DNA of 64,000 bases from Flavobacteriales bacterium UBA979 (GTDB taxonomy: Bacteria; Bacteroidota; Bacteroidia; Flavobacteriales_D; Sanyastnellaceae): assembly GCA_002292325.1 (NCBI GenBank), contig DBBR01000033.1:1-64000 (forward strand), read 5' to 3'. The notes beneath the pieces are model-generated. The model was not told the origin of the DNA, ran no database searches, and saw nothing but the letters and a program-made list of their open reading frames with translations. The position numbers and the translations under genes are program-made. Positions 51,228 through 59,096 of this stretch are shown here, in pieces; positions within the stretch are counted from its first letter, which is position 1; every line of letters begins with the position of its first letter.

Positions 51228-51724
51228 CAGTTCAATCGGTTGAATTCAAATGTGTAAATATTGGTCGGCGTTCCGTTGCAATTTCTGCGGTATTCGATGC
51301 TGAATGCTTGATCAAAATCGCGCACCATGCCTCCCAAATTATAGGAGAGGGTATCGTTGTTTGTGGTTAGCTCCAAGAAGGTAGGGTAGAGTTCGTCATC
51401 AAATCCCCAAGTTCCACCTTCACCGAAGTAATTTTTTCCCAGTTCGATGGCGACAGAGTAGGTCCGGTCTTCGCGAAAGGTTAGCTGCAGAGGAGTAACC
51501 GTACCATCCAAATAAAACTCGCTCAAATCGCGGGTTTCTTTGATCGGACTGTTCAGATCTTGCTGCGTGAAAGCCTGCAATTCCCATGTTCCCAATAAGC
51601 CTTTGACTTTATCGAACGGCTCACCTAAATCGCCATTGGTTTCAGGTTTACATCCGGCAAAGAATGTCCCAAAACCGATGGTGATTATCACCAGGAGCCT
51701 CGGTATGTAATGATGTGGATTCAT
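51227..51724 (-). CDS. Small lipoprotein of the alpha-glucan locus (DUF5004/lipocalin-like)
   Basis: 165 residues with a lipoprotein signal ending GTFFAGC (Cys near 25). The mature part begins KPETNGDLGEPFDKVKGLLG and has the lipocalin-like opening GLLGTWELQAFTQQD (a G-x-W-E motif), then TFREDRTYSVAIELG and GTWGFDDELYPTFLEL, typical of small Bacteroidota beta-barrel lipoproteins annotated DUF5004. These are often encoded after SusD. The start is the ATG at 51724, 13 bp after the susD stop; an in-frame ATG at 51769 would overlap susD. Confidence 0.72.
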   Translation of the reverse strand: MNPHHYIPRLLVIITIGFGTFFAGCKPETNGDLGEPFDKVKGLLGTWELQAFTQQDLNSPIKETRDLSEFYLDGTVTPLQLTFREDRTYSVAIELGKNYFGEGGTWGFDDELYPTFLELTTNNDTLSYNLGGMVRDFDQAFSIEYRRNCNGTPTNIYTFEFNRLN

Positions 51725-51737
51725 TTTTTGTAATGTT

Positions 51738-53102
51738 TTAGAGGCAGCCGCCCTCTTCATTGAGTTCAAAACCTTGAACAGTAGATTCGGTGTTGGAAAA
51801 CTGAAGGGACATGCCTGGACAATCCCATGATGCGCCTCGGATGGAGATGTCTTCGCCCATGACGCCCTGCCTCAAAAGCTGATCCGTCCAGTGACCTTCA
51901 CAAGCGGTTTCTTTCCGGTATTCGTCGCGTGCGGCTTGGATGATTTCATCCGCACTCGCCTCCGAGGTCAAGCTGTTGTTCCCTTCGCCAAATGCACGTG
52001 CTCGGATGGCATTGATATCCGTTATGGCTGTTTCAAGGTTGGTTCCGAGTTCACCAAACGACTCAGCGCGCAGCAAATGGAGCATGGTCAAATGGACGAG
52101 AGGCACATTGAAGTATTCTTTATCGTTGAACCGATTGACCAACGCCCTTGTTCCTGGTGTTAACCAAGCGGATCGTCCGTCGCCACCTCCGGAGAGGCTC
52201 ATGAAAAATGCGAAGTCTTCACTGAACGCAAGTTGGGGGGTGGGGTTGTTGTCAGAACGCAAATTATCTCGGAACCACGAGCTGCGGAAATCGAATGGCA
52301 TGCTGACAATGCCAAAAATGGTTTCTGGATTGATCAGTTCGGTGTCGAAACGATCGAGGTCATCATCCAATTCAAATGCACCAGAACCAATAACTTCGGT
52401 GGCATGTGAGGCAGCTTGGGCATAATCTCCCATCAGGAAATAGACTTGAGCTAGGTAAGCGCGAGCGGCGTGCTGTGTCGCAAAGACTCCGTTTTCAACG
52501 GGTAAATTTTGAGCAGCAAAATTCAAGTCTTCAATGATTTGTGCGTAAACATCGGCTACTGTCGCTCGGGGCAGTGGATCTTGGGTGGGTGCAATCCGCA
52601 GCGGTACGCCGGGGTGGCTATTGTCGGCAGTATATCCATAGGGCCGGGCATAGAGTTTAACAGCACCCCAATGGCAGATAGCCCGGATAAACCGAGCCTC
52701 GGACTCCAGTCTAATTTGATCAGCCGCATCCAAGTCCTCGACAATTTCAAAATTTTTGATGACGACATTCGACCGATAAATGGCGTAGTAAAAATCCGTG
52801 TAAATACCACCGTTGATCCCGGTAAAGAATGTAGTCTCCCGGTTGTATACAGCTGTGAAGTCGAGGCTGTTGTCGGGCGCTCCAAAATTCGGTCCTCGCA
52901 ACTCATTGACGATCTGCACACGTCCACCGTAAAGATTGGCTACGACGTCGTAATTGCTGACCAGAAGACGTTGCAAGTCGTCCGCATTCTGAATCGCATC
53001 TTCCGCTAGAATGACGTCTCCCGGTTCAAATTCGAGCAACTTGTCACAAGATGCCAAACCAAAGACCAAACCAGCCGCGATGAATATCGATTGAAATTTC
53101 AT
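51738..53102 (-). CDS. susD: SusD/RagB outer-membrane nutrient-binding lipoprotein
   Basis: 454 residues with a lipobox LASC (Cys 19) followed by DKLLEFEPGDVILAEDA, the classical SusD start. Conserved blocks include RFIRAICHWGAVKLYARPYG near 136-155, ATVADVYAQIIEDLNFAAQNLP near 180-201, and the TPR-like AARAYLAQVYFLMGDYAQA near 211-229; the C-terminal YRKETACEGHWTDQLLRQG (usually R-x2-E-x-x-E-G-x-R-W-x-D) is present with small changes. It forms the extracellular lid on the SusC channel and captures oligosaccharide. It is 9 bp after susC. The GH13 genes on both sides point to alpha-glucan as substrate. Confidence 0.93.
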   Translation of the reverse strand: MKFQSIFIAAGLVFGLASCDKLLEFEPGDVILAEDAIQNADDLQRLLVSNYDVVANLYGGRVQIVNELRGPNFGAPDNSLDFTAVYNRETTFFTGINGGIYTDFYYAIYRSNVVIKNFEIVEDLDAADQIRLESEARFIRAICHWGAVKLYARPYGYTADNSHPGVPLRIAPTQDPLPRATVADVYAQIIEDLNFAAQNLPVENGVFATQHAARAYLAQVYFLMGDYAQAASHATEVIGSGAFELDDDLDRFDTELINPETIFGIVSMPFDFRSSWFRDNLRSDNNPTPQLAFSEDFAFFMSLSGGGDGRSAWLTPGTRALVNRFNDKEYFNVPLVHLTMLHLLRAESFGELGTNLETAITDINAIRARAFGEGNNSLTSEASADEIIQAARDEYRKETACEGHWTDQLLRQGVMGEDISIRGASWDCPGMSLQFSNTESTVQGFELNEEGGCL

Positions 53103-53111
53103 GATTTCTGA

Positions 53112-56100
53112 TTAAAAATTGGTTGAAATGGACAGGGTTATGGACCGTTCTTGTGGAGGTGTCAAATAGGTCACATTGGGACTCATATTGCGATCCTGTG
53201 CATTTTCAAAATCTCGAACTACTTCCGGATCCAAGCCAGGAAAATTCGTAATCGTGAAGACGTTGGTCGCATTCAATGAGATTCGGCAATTTTGAAGGTC
53301 ACTGTCTTCCGATAGGGGCACATTGTATCCCAACGTCAAATTACGCAGCCTCAAATACGAGGCGTCAAAGATGAAGAGGCTCGTATTCCACCAGGGAAAT
53401 CCAGAGGGCAAGCTGTAGGTGGTTTCATCCAAGGTGAGGCGAGGATAGGTCGCTACATCTCCTGGTTGTCGCCATCGATCGAGTTTTTCATCGCGCATGT
53501 TCCATCCGGTAACGACTCCGAGTTGTCTTTTTGCAGATGAATCAAAAATTTTGGCTCCAACACTGAATGTAGCAAGTGCACTGAGGTCCCAGTTCCCGTA
53601 ACGAAAACTGTTGTTGATGCCACCAATCATATCGGGCAGTCCATCACCGACGTATTTGCGAATGTCATTGTTGTATTCAAATGTTTCATTGCCTTCAAGG
53701 TCCAAGTACACAGGAAGTCCGGTTTCGCTGTCAACGTGGCTGTGTTCGACAAGAAAGAATGACCCGACCGGTTGACCGACGATGACCCGTGAATCGTTTG
53801 TTCCTCCACTGACAGCGTCCGGTGTGTAATTTCCGATGTTGATGAGTTCGTTGTAATTCCGGGCGACATTGAGATCCGTATTCCATTGAAAGGCACCTGT
53901 TAGGTTGCGTGATTTAATGGTTAATTCTACACCTCTGTTGAGGATCGTGCCCACATTGTCCCAGAAATTTGTGAAACCTGTGCTAGCCGGTGTACTGACA
54001 TTCATCAACACATCCGAAGAGTATTTGTGGTAAAAGGCAAGCTCCGTTGTGATGCGATCTTCCAAAAGACCCACCTGAAGGCTCGCGTCAATGGTGCGTG
54101 ACGTTTCCCAACGCAACGTTGGGTTTTCTGGTTGAATGGGGTACAAAATTGAGTCGCCAGCATAGGTAATACCGTTGTTCGCCGCTGAATACGTTCCAAA
54201 CCTTGCATAATCAGGCAATGCTGCATTTCCTGTGAATCCGATGCTGGAACGGAACTTGAGAAAGCTGATTCGTTTGCTTTCGAACCAATCTTCATCTGAA
54301 ATGACCCATCCGGCGGAAAGCGAAGGGAAAAATCCATACCGGCTTTCTCGGCCGAACCTCGAGCTGCCATCTATCCGGGCGGTGGCTTGGAAAAAGTAAC
54401 GGTCTTTGAGGCTATAATTGACCCTTCCAAAATATGACAGAAAGCTATGCTGTGAAGGCAGATTAACCTGGGTGTTAACGTTGGCAGCATCTTCTGCGAG
54501 GGAATCATTTTCAAATATTGGACCTTCAACTTGACCATAAAATAAACTGTATCCGTAGCTGTTTGTTTGCTGAAACTCGCTGCCGACCAAAAAGTTCAGT
54601 GCTTGCGTGTCGTCAAGTTCCCATCGATAGTCTGCCGTAGCGCTGTAATTCCAATTCAAGACATAATTGGCGTAGCGATTTGCACTTCCTAATTCTGTCG
54701 TAATGGAAAGTGCACCTGGATTGAAGACATCTTCTTTCAAGTGCAAGTAATCAAATCCGCCACTCACTTTGAGGTTGAGGTTGGAAATAGGCGAGTAGAT
54801 CAATTGCGCATTGCTGATGGACCGGTCTTCTGTAGTCTTCCATTTTTTGAGTTCGCGGACGGCCACTGGATTTTTCGTTCCACCCCATTCATCAAACCAT
54901 AAGAAATACTCGCCCGCTTCGTGTGTCACGTTGCCATTGGCATCGTATTCAGTCTCATCGTATTGAACGGGATAATAGGGCAAGGCATTGGACATTGCAT
55001 CTCCTAATCCACCAGACCAGGCTGCATCGATTCGGTTGTTTTCGCCTCGGCTAAAGGACGAACTCAGCAACATTTTCCATTGCTTGTTTGGCGTAAAATC
55101 AAGGTTGATCCTTCCGCTTGTGCGGTCGTAGCTATTGCCCAACAAATAACTCTGGTTGTTGTCTTTGGCGATTCCAGCATATAGGTTGTAGCGGTCGCCA
55201 CCTTGTCTCATTCCGAAATTAACGGCATTCTTATTGCCTACTCCGATGGATTCATCGACCCAGTCCGTGTTGGTTTGCAATGCTCTGAGATACGCGTCTT
55301 TGCGCGTTTGAGAATCATCCGATGCGGATGTCATATTGGGAAGCCAAACATATCCCGTTCCCCCATCATTTTCCCAAGCCTCTTGCCGCAACGCGAGGTA
55401 CGTCTCAGTGTCCATCATGTTGGGACGTGTAGCAGCTGTGCCGACACCAGCACGGGTGCTAAATTCAAATGAAGTTCCCTTCTTACCTCGTTTTGTGGTG
55501 ATTAAAATGACGCCGTTGGCTCCGCGAGAACCATAGATTCCTGTCGCTGCTGCGTCTTTCAGGATTTCAACAGATTCGATGTCATTGGGGTTAATCGCAG
55601 CGAGTGGATTGTTGTTCATGGCTCCTGAATTGCCTCGCAAGAAATACTCTTGTGTAATGGGTATGCCATCCACCACGTAGAGTGGGTCACCCGCCGCTGA
55701 TACCGAAGCCACCCCCCGCACTCGAATCAAAGAAGGTGCTCCAGCAATTCCAGAGGATTGGCTCACTTGCACACCAGCTGCTTGCCCTTGGAGTGCAGCT
55801 TCGAATGATGGTGTTTGGATTCCGGTAATTTGTTTTGCGTCCACCTGTACAATGCTTCCTGTGACCTCTTTTTTGCGCTGGACACCGTAACCAACGACGA
55901 CAACATCTTCGATTAAGACCGCGTCATCGGCAAGGGTAATGTTCAATGCCATGCCTTGCGTGCCGATGGTGATTTGCTTGGTTTGAGAGAGGTAACCGAT
56001 GTACGAGAATTGAATGGCATGCTCGCCCGGGGATAGAGCAATTGTATACCGACCGTCCGCGTCAGTGAATTGGCCATTCGTTCCGTCAGCGACCACAGAA

Positions 56101-56213
56101 GCACCTGGCAATGGTGAACCGCTCGAATCTTGGATGACTCCGCTGAGTGTTTGTGCTTGGACCTGCAAAATGCAAAAACAAGTGATCAAAAGGGTGAGGG
56201 CGTGTTTAATCAT
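53112..56213 (-). CDS. susC: SusC/RagA TonB-linked outer-membrane importer
   Basis: 1033 residues. Signal peptide about 1-20 (ILQVQAQ), then a carboxypeptidase-regulatory-like domain (GVIQDSSGSPLPGASVVADG near 25-44), the plug with VVGYGVQRKKEVTGSI (TonB-box/SusC signature near 107-122), the SusC-type DPLYVVDGIP, NDIESVEILKDAAATGIYGS and RGANGVILITTKRGKKG near 220-246, and a large barrel to the C-terminal Phe. It imports maltooligosaccharides across the outer membrane with energy from TonB. A 75-bp gap separates it from the upstream amylase gene and holds a GTGTA-N5-AACAC element. Confidence 0.95.
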   Translation of the reverse strand: MIKHALTLLITCFCILQVQAQTLSGVIQDSSGSPLPGASVVADGTNGQFTDADGRYTIALSPGEHAIQFSYIGYLSQTKQITIGTQGMALNITLADDAVLIEDVVVVGYGVQRKKEVTGSIVQVDAKQITGIQTPSFEAALQGQAAGVQVSQSSGIAGAPSLIRVRGVASVSAAGDPLYVVDGIPITQEYFLRGNSGAMNNNPLAAINPNDIESVEILKDAAATGIYGSRGANGVILITTKRGKKGTSFEFSTRAGVGTAATRPNMMDTETYLALRQEAWENDGGTGYVWLPNMTSASDDSQTRKDAYLRALQTNTDWVDESIGVGNKNAVNFGMRQGGDRYNLYAGIAKDNNQSYLLGNSYDRTSGRINLDFTPNKQWKMLLSSSFSRGENNRIDAAWSGGLGDAMSNALPYYPVQYDETEYDANGNVTHEAGEYFLWFDEWGGTKNPVAVRELKKWKTTEDRSISNAQLIYSPISNLNLKVSGGFDYLHLKEDVFNPGALSITTELGSANRYANYVLNWNYSATADYRWELDDTQALNFLVGSEFQQTNSYGYSLFYGQVEGPIFENDSLAEDAANVNTQVNLPSQHSFLSYFGRVNYSLKDRYFFQATARIDGSSRFGRESRYGFFPSLSAGWVISDEDWFESKRISFLKFRSSIGFTGNAALPDYARFGTYSAANNGITYAGDSILYPIQPENPTLRWETSRTIDASLQVGLLEDRITTELAFYHKYSSDVLMNVSTPASTGFTNFWDNVGTILNRGVELTIKSRNLTGAFQWNTDLNVARNYNELINIGNYTPDAVSGGTNDSRVIVGQPVGSFFLVEHSHVDSETGLPVYLDLEGNETFEYNNDIRKYVGDGLPDMIGGINNSFRYGNWDLSALATFSVGAKIFDSSAKRQLGVVTGWNMRDEKLDRWRQPGDVATYPRLTLDETTYSLPSGFPWWNTSLFIFDASYLRLRNLTLGYNVPLSEDSDLQNCRISLNATNVFTITNFPGLDPEVVRDFENAQDRNMSPNVTYLTPPQERSITLSISTNF

Positions 56214-56248
56214 GAAGGACGGATTCTAGACGCAATTTAAAATCGCAA

Positions 56249-56265
56249 CGTGTATTTTCAACACG
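56249..56265. promoter_or_regulatory. Inverted repeat upstream of susC, second copy of the NUDIX-regulator operator core
   Basis: CGTGT-N7-ACACG lies 35 bp upstream of the susC start. Its core GTGTA-N5-AACAC (56250-56264) matches the core of the perfect repeat upstream of pfkA (GTGTA-N5-TACAC) at nine of ten positions with the same spacing. It is the only recognisable element in the amylase-susC gap and could give susC its own regulated promoter inside the locus. Confidence 0.5.
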
Positions 56266-56288
56266 AAGCTAATCTTGAGTTATTAATT

Positions 56289-59090
56289 TTAGTTCACAAC
56301 ATGCACATGGGCAGAATGAACTGTGCGCTGGCCAATGGCCTGCAAGGTGTACATGCCGCTCGGTAGTCTGGATAAGTCAACCCATACCCCTTGTCCATCG
56401 GACAAGGAGATGAAGGAAGCATTTTCCAGGATCATCGCTCCCTTTGCGTCAAAGACGGTCACTTTTTGAAGGAGGTTGGAGGAGCCGACGTTCCACCGGA
56501 GCTTTCCAGAAGTTGGATTGGGGAAGGGAATAGGTGCTTCTTCCGTTACCTCCTCTTGATCGAGATGAGCGGGAAAGTCCAATTCCTGATCCACAAAAAC
56601 ATGATACTCTCCTGGAGCAAAATCCATAAATGCACTCACGTCGCTCACTTGAAGGGGGGTCCCAGTAAAATAATCGTACCACGTTCCTGTGTGCTGAAAT
56701 CCCGGAATCATGCTCAAATTGGTCACACGGAAGTTGGCTACCACGACCGCGTTCATTGCTGAGCCATTGAGGTGAAGGCGTTTTCCATAGCCCCCTACGT
56801 CCCAGTTGAAATTACCCGTTTGAAAGGGATCGGGGTGCTGAATTTTGAGTGTAGCTAAACCGGAAATGATTTCATGAATTCGATAGCGGTTGGGGTCATC
56901 GCGGTAATCCCAACGAACCGGTTTGGCAGATGTTCGGCAATCTTCATTGATTGTCACTCCATCGCTGCAGGTATTGATGCTGTAATCGTAGCCCAATTCT
57001 TCAAATTGCCAGAGAATTTTGGGCCCTGGCAAAAGAAGATTAAAGCATTGGATCGCTTCCATGCGGTGCAGCGCAGTGGACAAGTCTGTCACTTGGTAAC
57101 TTTCGTCGCTGTTGCCGTAGGCCAACGCTTTGAACATCAATCGCTCTTCATCATGACTTTCAGGATAGGATACGACTCCTGGATTGGCCATTGCTTGGGT
57201 TTGGTAACTGGCCCAATTTAAATCGGAGGCATAGCCCATCGCGGCTTCGCTGTAATCATGAGCAACATTCGCCCACACCATGAAACCATTGTTCACGAGG
57301 ACTTGGTTTTCGGATAAATCAACCCAATGCTCAAGAATCATGTAGACCTCATCATCAGATTGCCACAGGTGTTGGGCATAATCTGTGAGTAAATCAATGC
57401 GATTCTGGTCATATCCTGAGACATTTCCTGGTGTTTGGGTCATGCCTTTCGAAAAATCGAGGCGATATCCATCGACGTGGTATTCATCGACCCAATACGA
57501 CAAGGTTCGCTTCATGAAATATTGGGTTGCGAAATTGTCATGATTCCAATCAAAAAACCACGATTCAGGACTCGGGGATACTTCATTGAACCAAGGATTG
57601 TCGGCAGCTGGCTGGAATGCTGTTTCATTCCAGTACAATTTCAAGAAGGGATTGGGATAATCCGCATGATTCAATACCACATCCAGAAGGACCGCTATGC
57701 CGCGCTCATGACAGGCATCAATGAGTGACTTAAACGCGTCCTTTGTTCCATAGGCCTTGTCCAAAGCTTGATAGAATGTGGGGTTGTACCCCCAACTATC
57801 GTTGCCATTGAATTCGTTGACAGGCATGAATTCAATGGCGTTGATTCCAAGCCTCGCGAGGTAATCAAGGGTGTCTAGAATGGTCTGGTAATTTCGTTCT
57901 TCGGTAAAATCACGAACCAGCAGTTCATAGATGATCAATGATTCCTTGCTGGGACGATCAAAATCCGAATCTGTCCACTCGAACTCAGGAGCACCCGGTT
58001 GGAGGATTGAAACGGGTGTATTTTCGGTCAGCATGTTGGGAAATGGCAGCAGATCTGGATAGGTCGCATCCGGAATCCATTGATCATTCCAAGGATCGAG
58101 AACAACTTCAGAATACGGATCGGCAACGCGCATGTCATCTGGCATGACGTGATAATGAAAACGATAGGAAGACCCAGCCATCAGGCTATCGAGCTGAATC
58201 CAATGCTTATTTCCGTCTGGGGTCTGAGTCATTAAATACTCAAAACTCAGTTGCCAGTCATTGAAATCACCGACAACGAAAACAAATTCCTTGCCGGGCG
58301 CATGGAGCTGCAAAAAAGCGCTGGTACTGCTCGGATAGTGAATTCCATCCTCAGAGCCTTCAGGGGGCCAGCCTGTAATGGGGTTTTCAGGCAACACGGT
58401 GATGGTTGCAAAATCACTCGCAATTGACCCGCTGTTATTTCCGACAAGTTCAAGGTTGAATTGACCGCCATCGAGGGCTTCGAATTCGTAGGATAGTGCT
58501 GTGCCCGAGGATGTTGCGGTTTCCGTTCCGTTCACGAGTAACGTCAATTCACATTCTTCGCTTGCTTGTCCAAGTACGGTCAAAGTCTGACCTATGTCTA
58601 AAACCGCATATCCATTTTCCGGAGTTTGCAAGGACGTGCTGAACGATCCGCTGCTGACCTCAAAGAATATATCCGATCCATCGGCGTTTCTGCCGACCAA
58701 TGATCCATTGCTATTGCGAAAAACCATGGCAAGGCTTTCAATGGTTTCATCGGGATCAGTTTGGTAGTATTCAGAGAGGGTGAGTCCGTTGAAGTTGAAA
58801 GTGTGAATGCCCGCGCCTTCGGGATTCATGAGCGCTTCAGTATCAGATGTGCCCCAGGCTGTTTGTACATTTTGCCAGTCACTTGGACCGGCACTGTTGC
58901 TCGTTATGACACCTGTATGGATGTAAATCGGTATAACTCCCTGGAGCTCCCCATTACCAAGGGCACTGTTGTAATAGAGTGTGACTTGGTCGTCCATGGT
59001 CGGGAAAGCAGGTTCCGTCCAGACAACTTGGGTTGTAACAAGTTTCGTGACGAGCAGTGCAGTGATGAAAAAGAGATACTTAAATTGCAT
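56289..59090 (-). CDS. Secreted GH13 alpha-amylase with type IX sorting domain
   Basis: 933 residues with a signal peptide (1-20). The first 130 residues (VVWTEPAFPTMDDQVTLYYN ... VIPIYIHTGVIT) form a beta-sandwich of the kind often annotated DUF4961, then an Ig-like domain (about 150-230), a CBM48/E-set-like module (EFVFVVGDFNDWQ near 268-280), and the GH13 barrel: INAIEFMPVNEF, DVVLNHAD (region I), DGYRLDFSKG with nucleophile D545, MILEHWVD with acid/base E587 and YPESHDEERL. The C-terminus PIPFPNPTSGKLRW ... GMYTLQAIG is a type A sorting domain. It should attack starch or glycogen at the cell surface or outside. It is 6 bp after the CotH-like gene and 75 bp before susC. Confidence 0.92.
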   Translation of the reverse strand: MQFKYLFFITALLVTKLVTTQVVWTEPAFPTMDDQVTLYYNSALGNGELQGVIPIYIHTGVITSNSAGPSDWQNVQTAWGTSDTEALMNPEGAGIHTFNFNGLTLSEYYQTDPDETIESLAMVFRNSNGSLVGRNADGSDIFFEVSSGSFSTSLQTPENGYAVLDIGQTLTVLGQASEECELTLLVNGTETATSSGTALSYEFEALDGGQFNLELVGNNSGSIASDFATITVLPENPITGWPPEGSEDGIHYPSSTSAFLQLHAPGKEFVFVVGDFNDWQLSFEYLMTQTPDGNKHWIQLDSLMAGSSYRFHYHVMPDDMRVADPYSEVVLDPWNDQWIPDATYPDLLPFPNMLTENTPVSILQPGAPEFEWTDSDFDRPSKESLIIYELLVRDFTEERNYQTILDTLDYLARLGINAIEFMPVNEFNGNDSWGYNPTFYQALDKAYGTKDAFKSLIDACHERGIAVLLDVVLNHADYPNPFLKLYWNETAFQPAADNPWFNEVSPSPESWFFDWNHDNFATQYFMKRTLSYWVDEYHVDGYRLDFSKGMTQTPGNVSGYDQNRIDLLTDYAQHLWQSDDEVYMILEHWVDLSENQVLVNNGFMVWANVAHDYSEAAMGYASDLNWASYQTQAMANPGVVSYPESHDEERLMFKALAYGNSDESYQVTDLSTALHRMEAIQCFNLLLPGPKILWQFEELGYDYSINTCSDGVTINEDCRTSAKPVRWDYRDDPNRYRIHEIISGLATLKIQHPDPFQTGNFNWDVGGYGKRLHLNGSAMNAVVVANFRVTNLSMIPGFQHTGTWYDYFTGTPLQVSDVSAFMDFAPGEYHVFVDQELDFPAHLDQEEVTEEAPIPFPNPTSGKLRWNVGSSNLLQKVTVFDAKGAMILENASFISLSDGQGVWVDLSRLPSGMYTLQAIGQRTVHSAHVHVVN

Positions 59091-59096
59091 GCCTGG

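Noticed and set aside
53112-56213. Integrative or phage element
   Set aside because: Low-level repeats are normal SusC features; there is no integrase, transposase, attachment site or tRNA nearby anywhere in the window.
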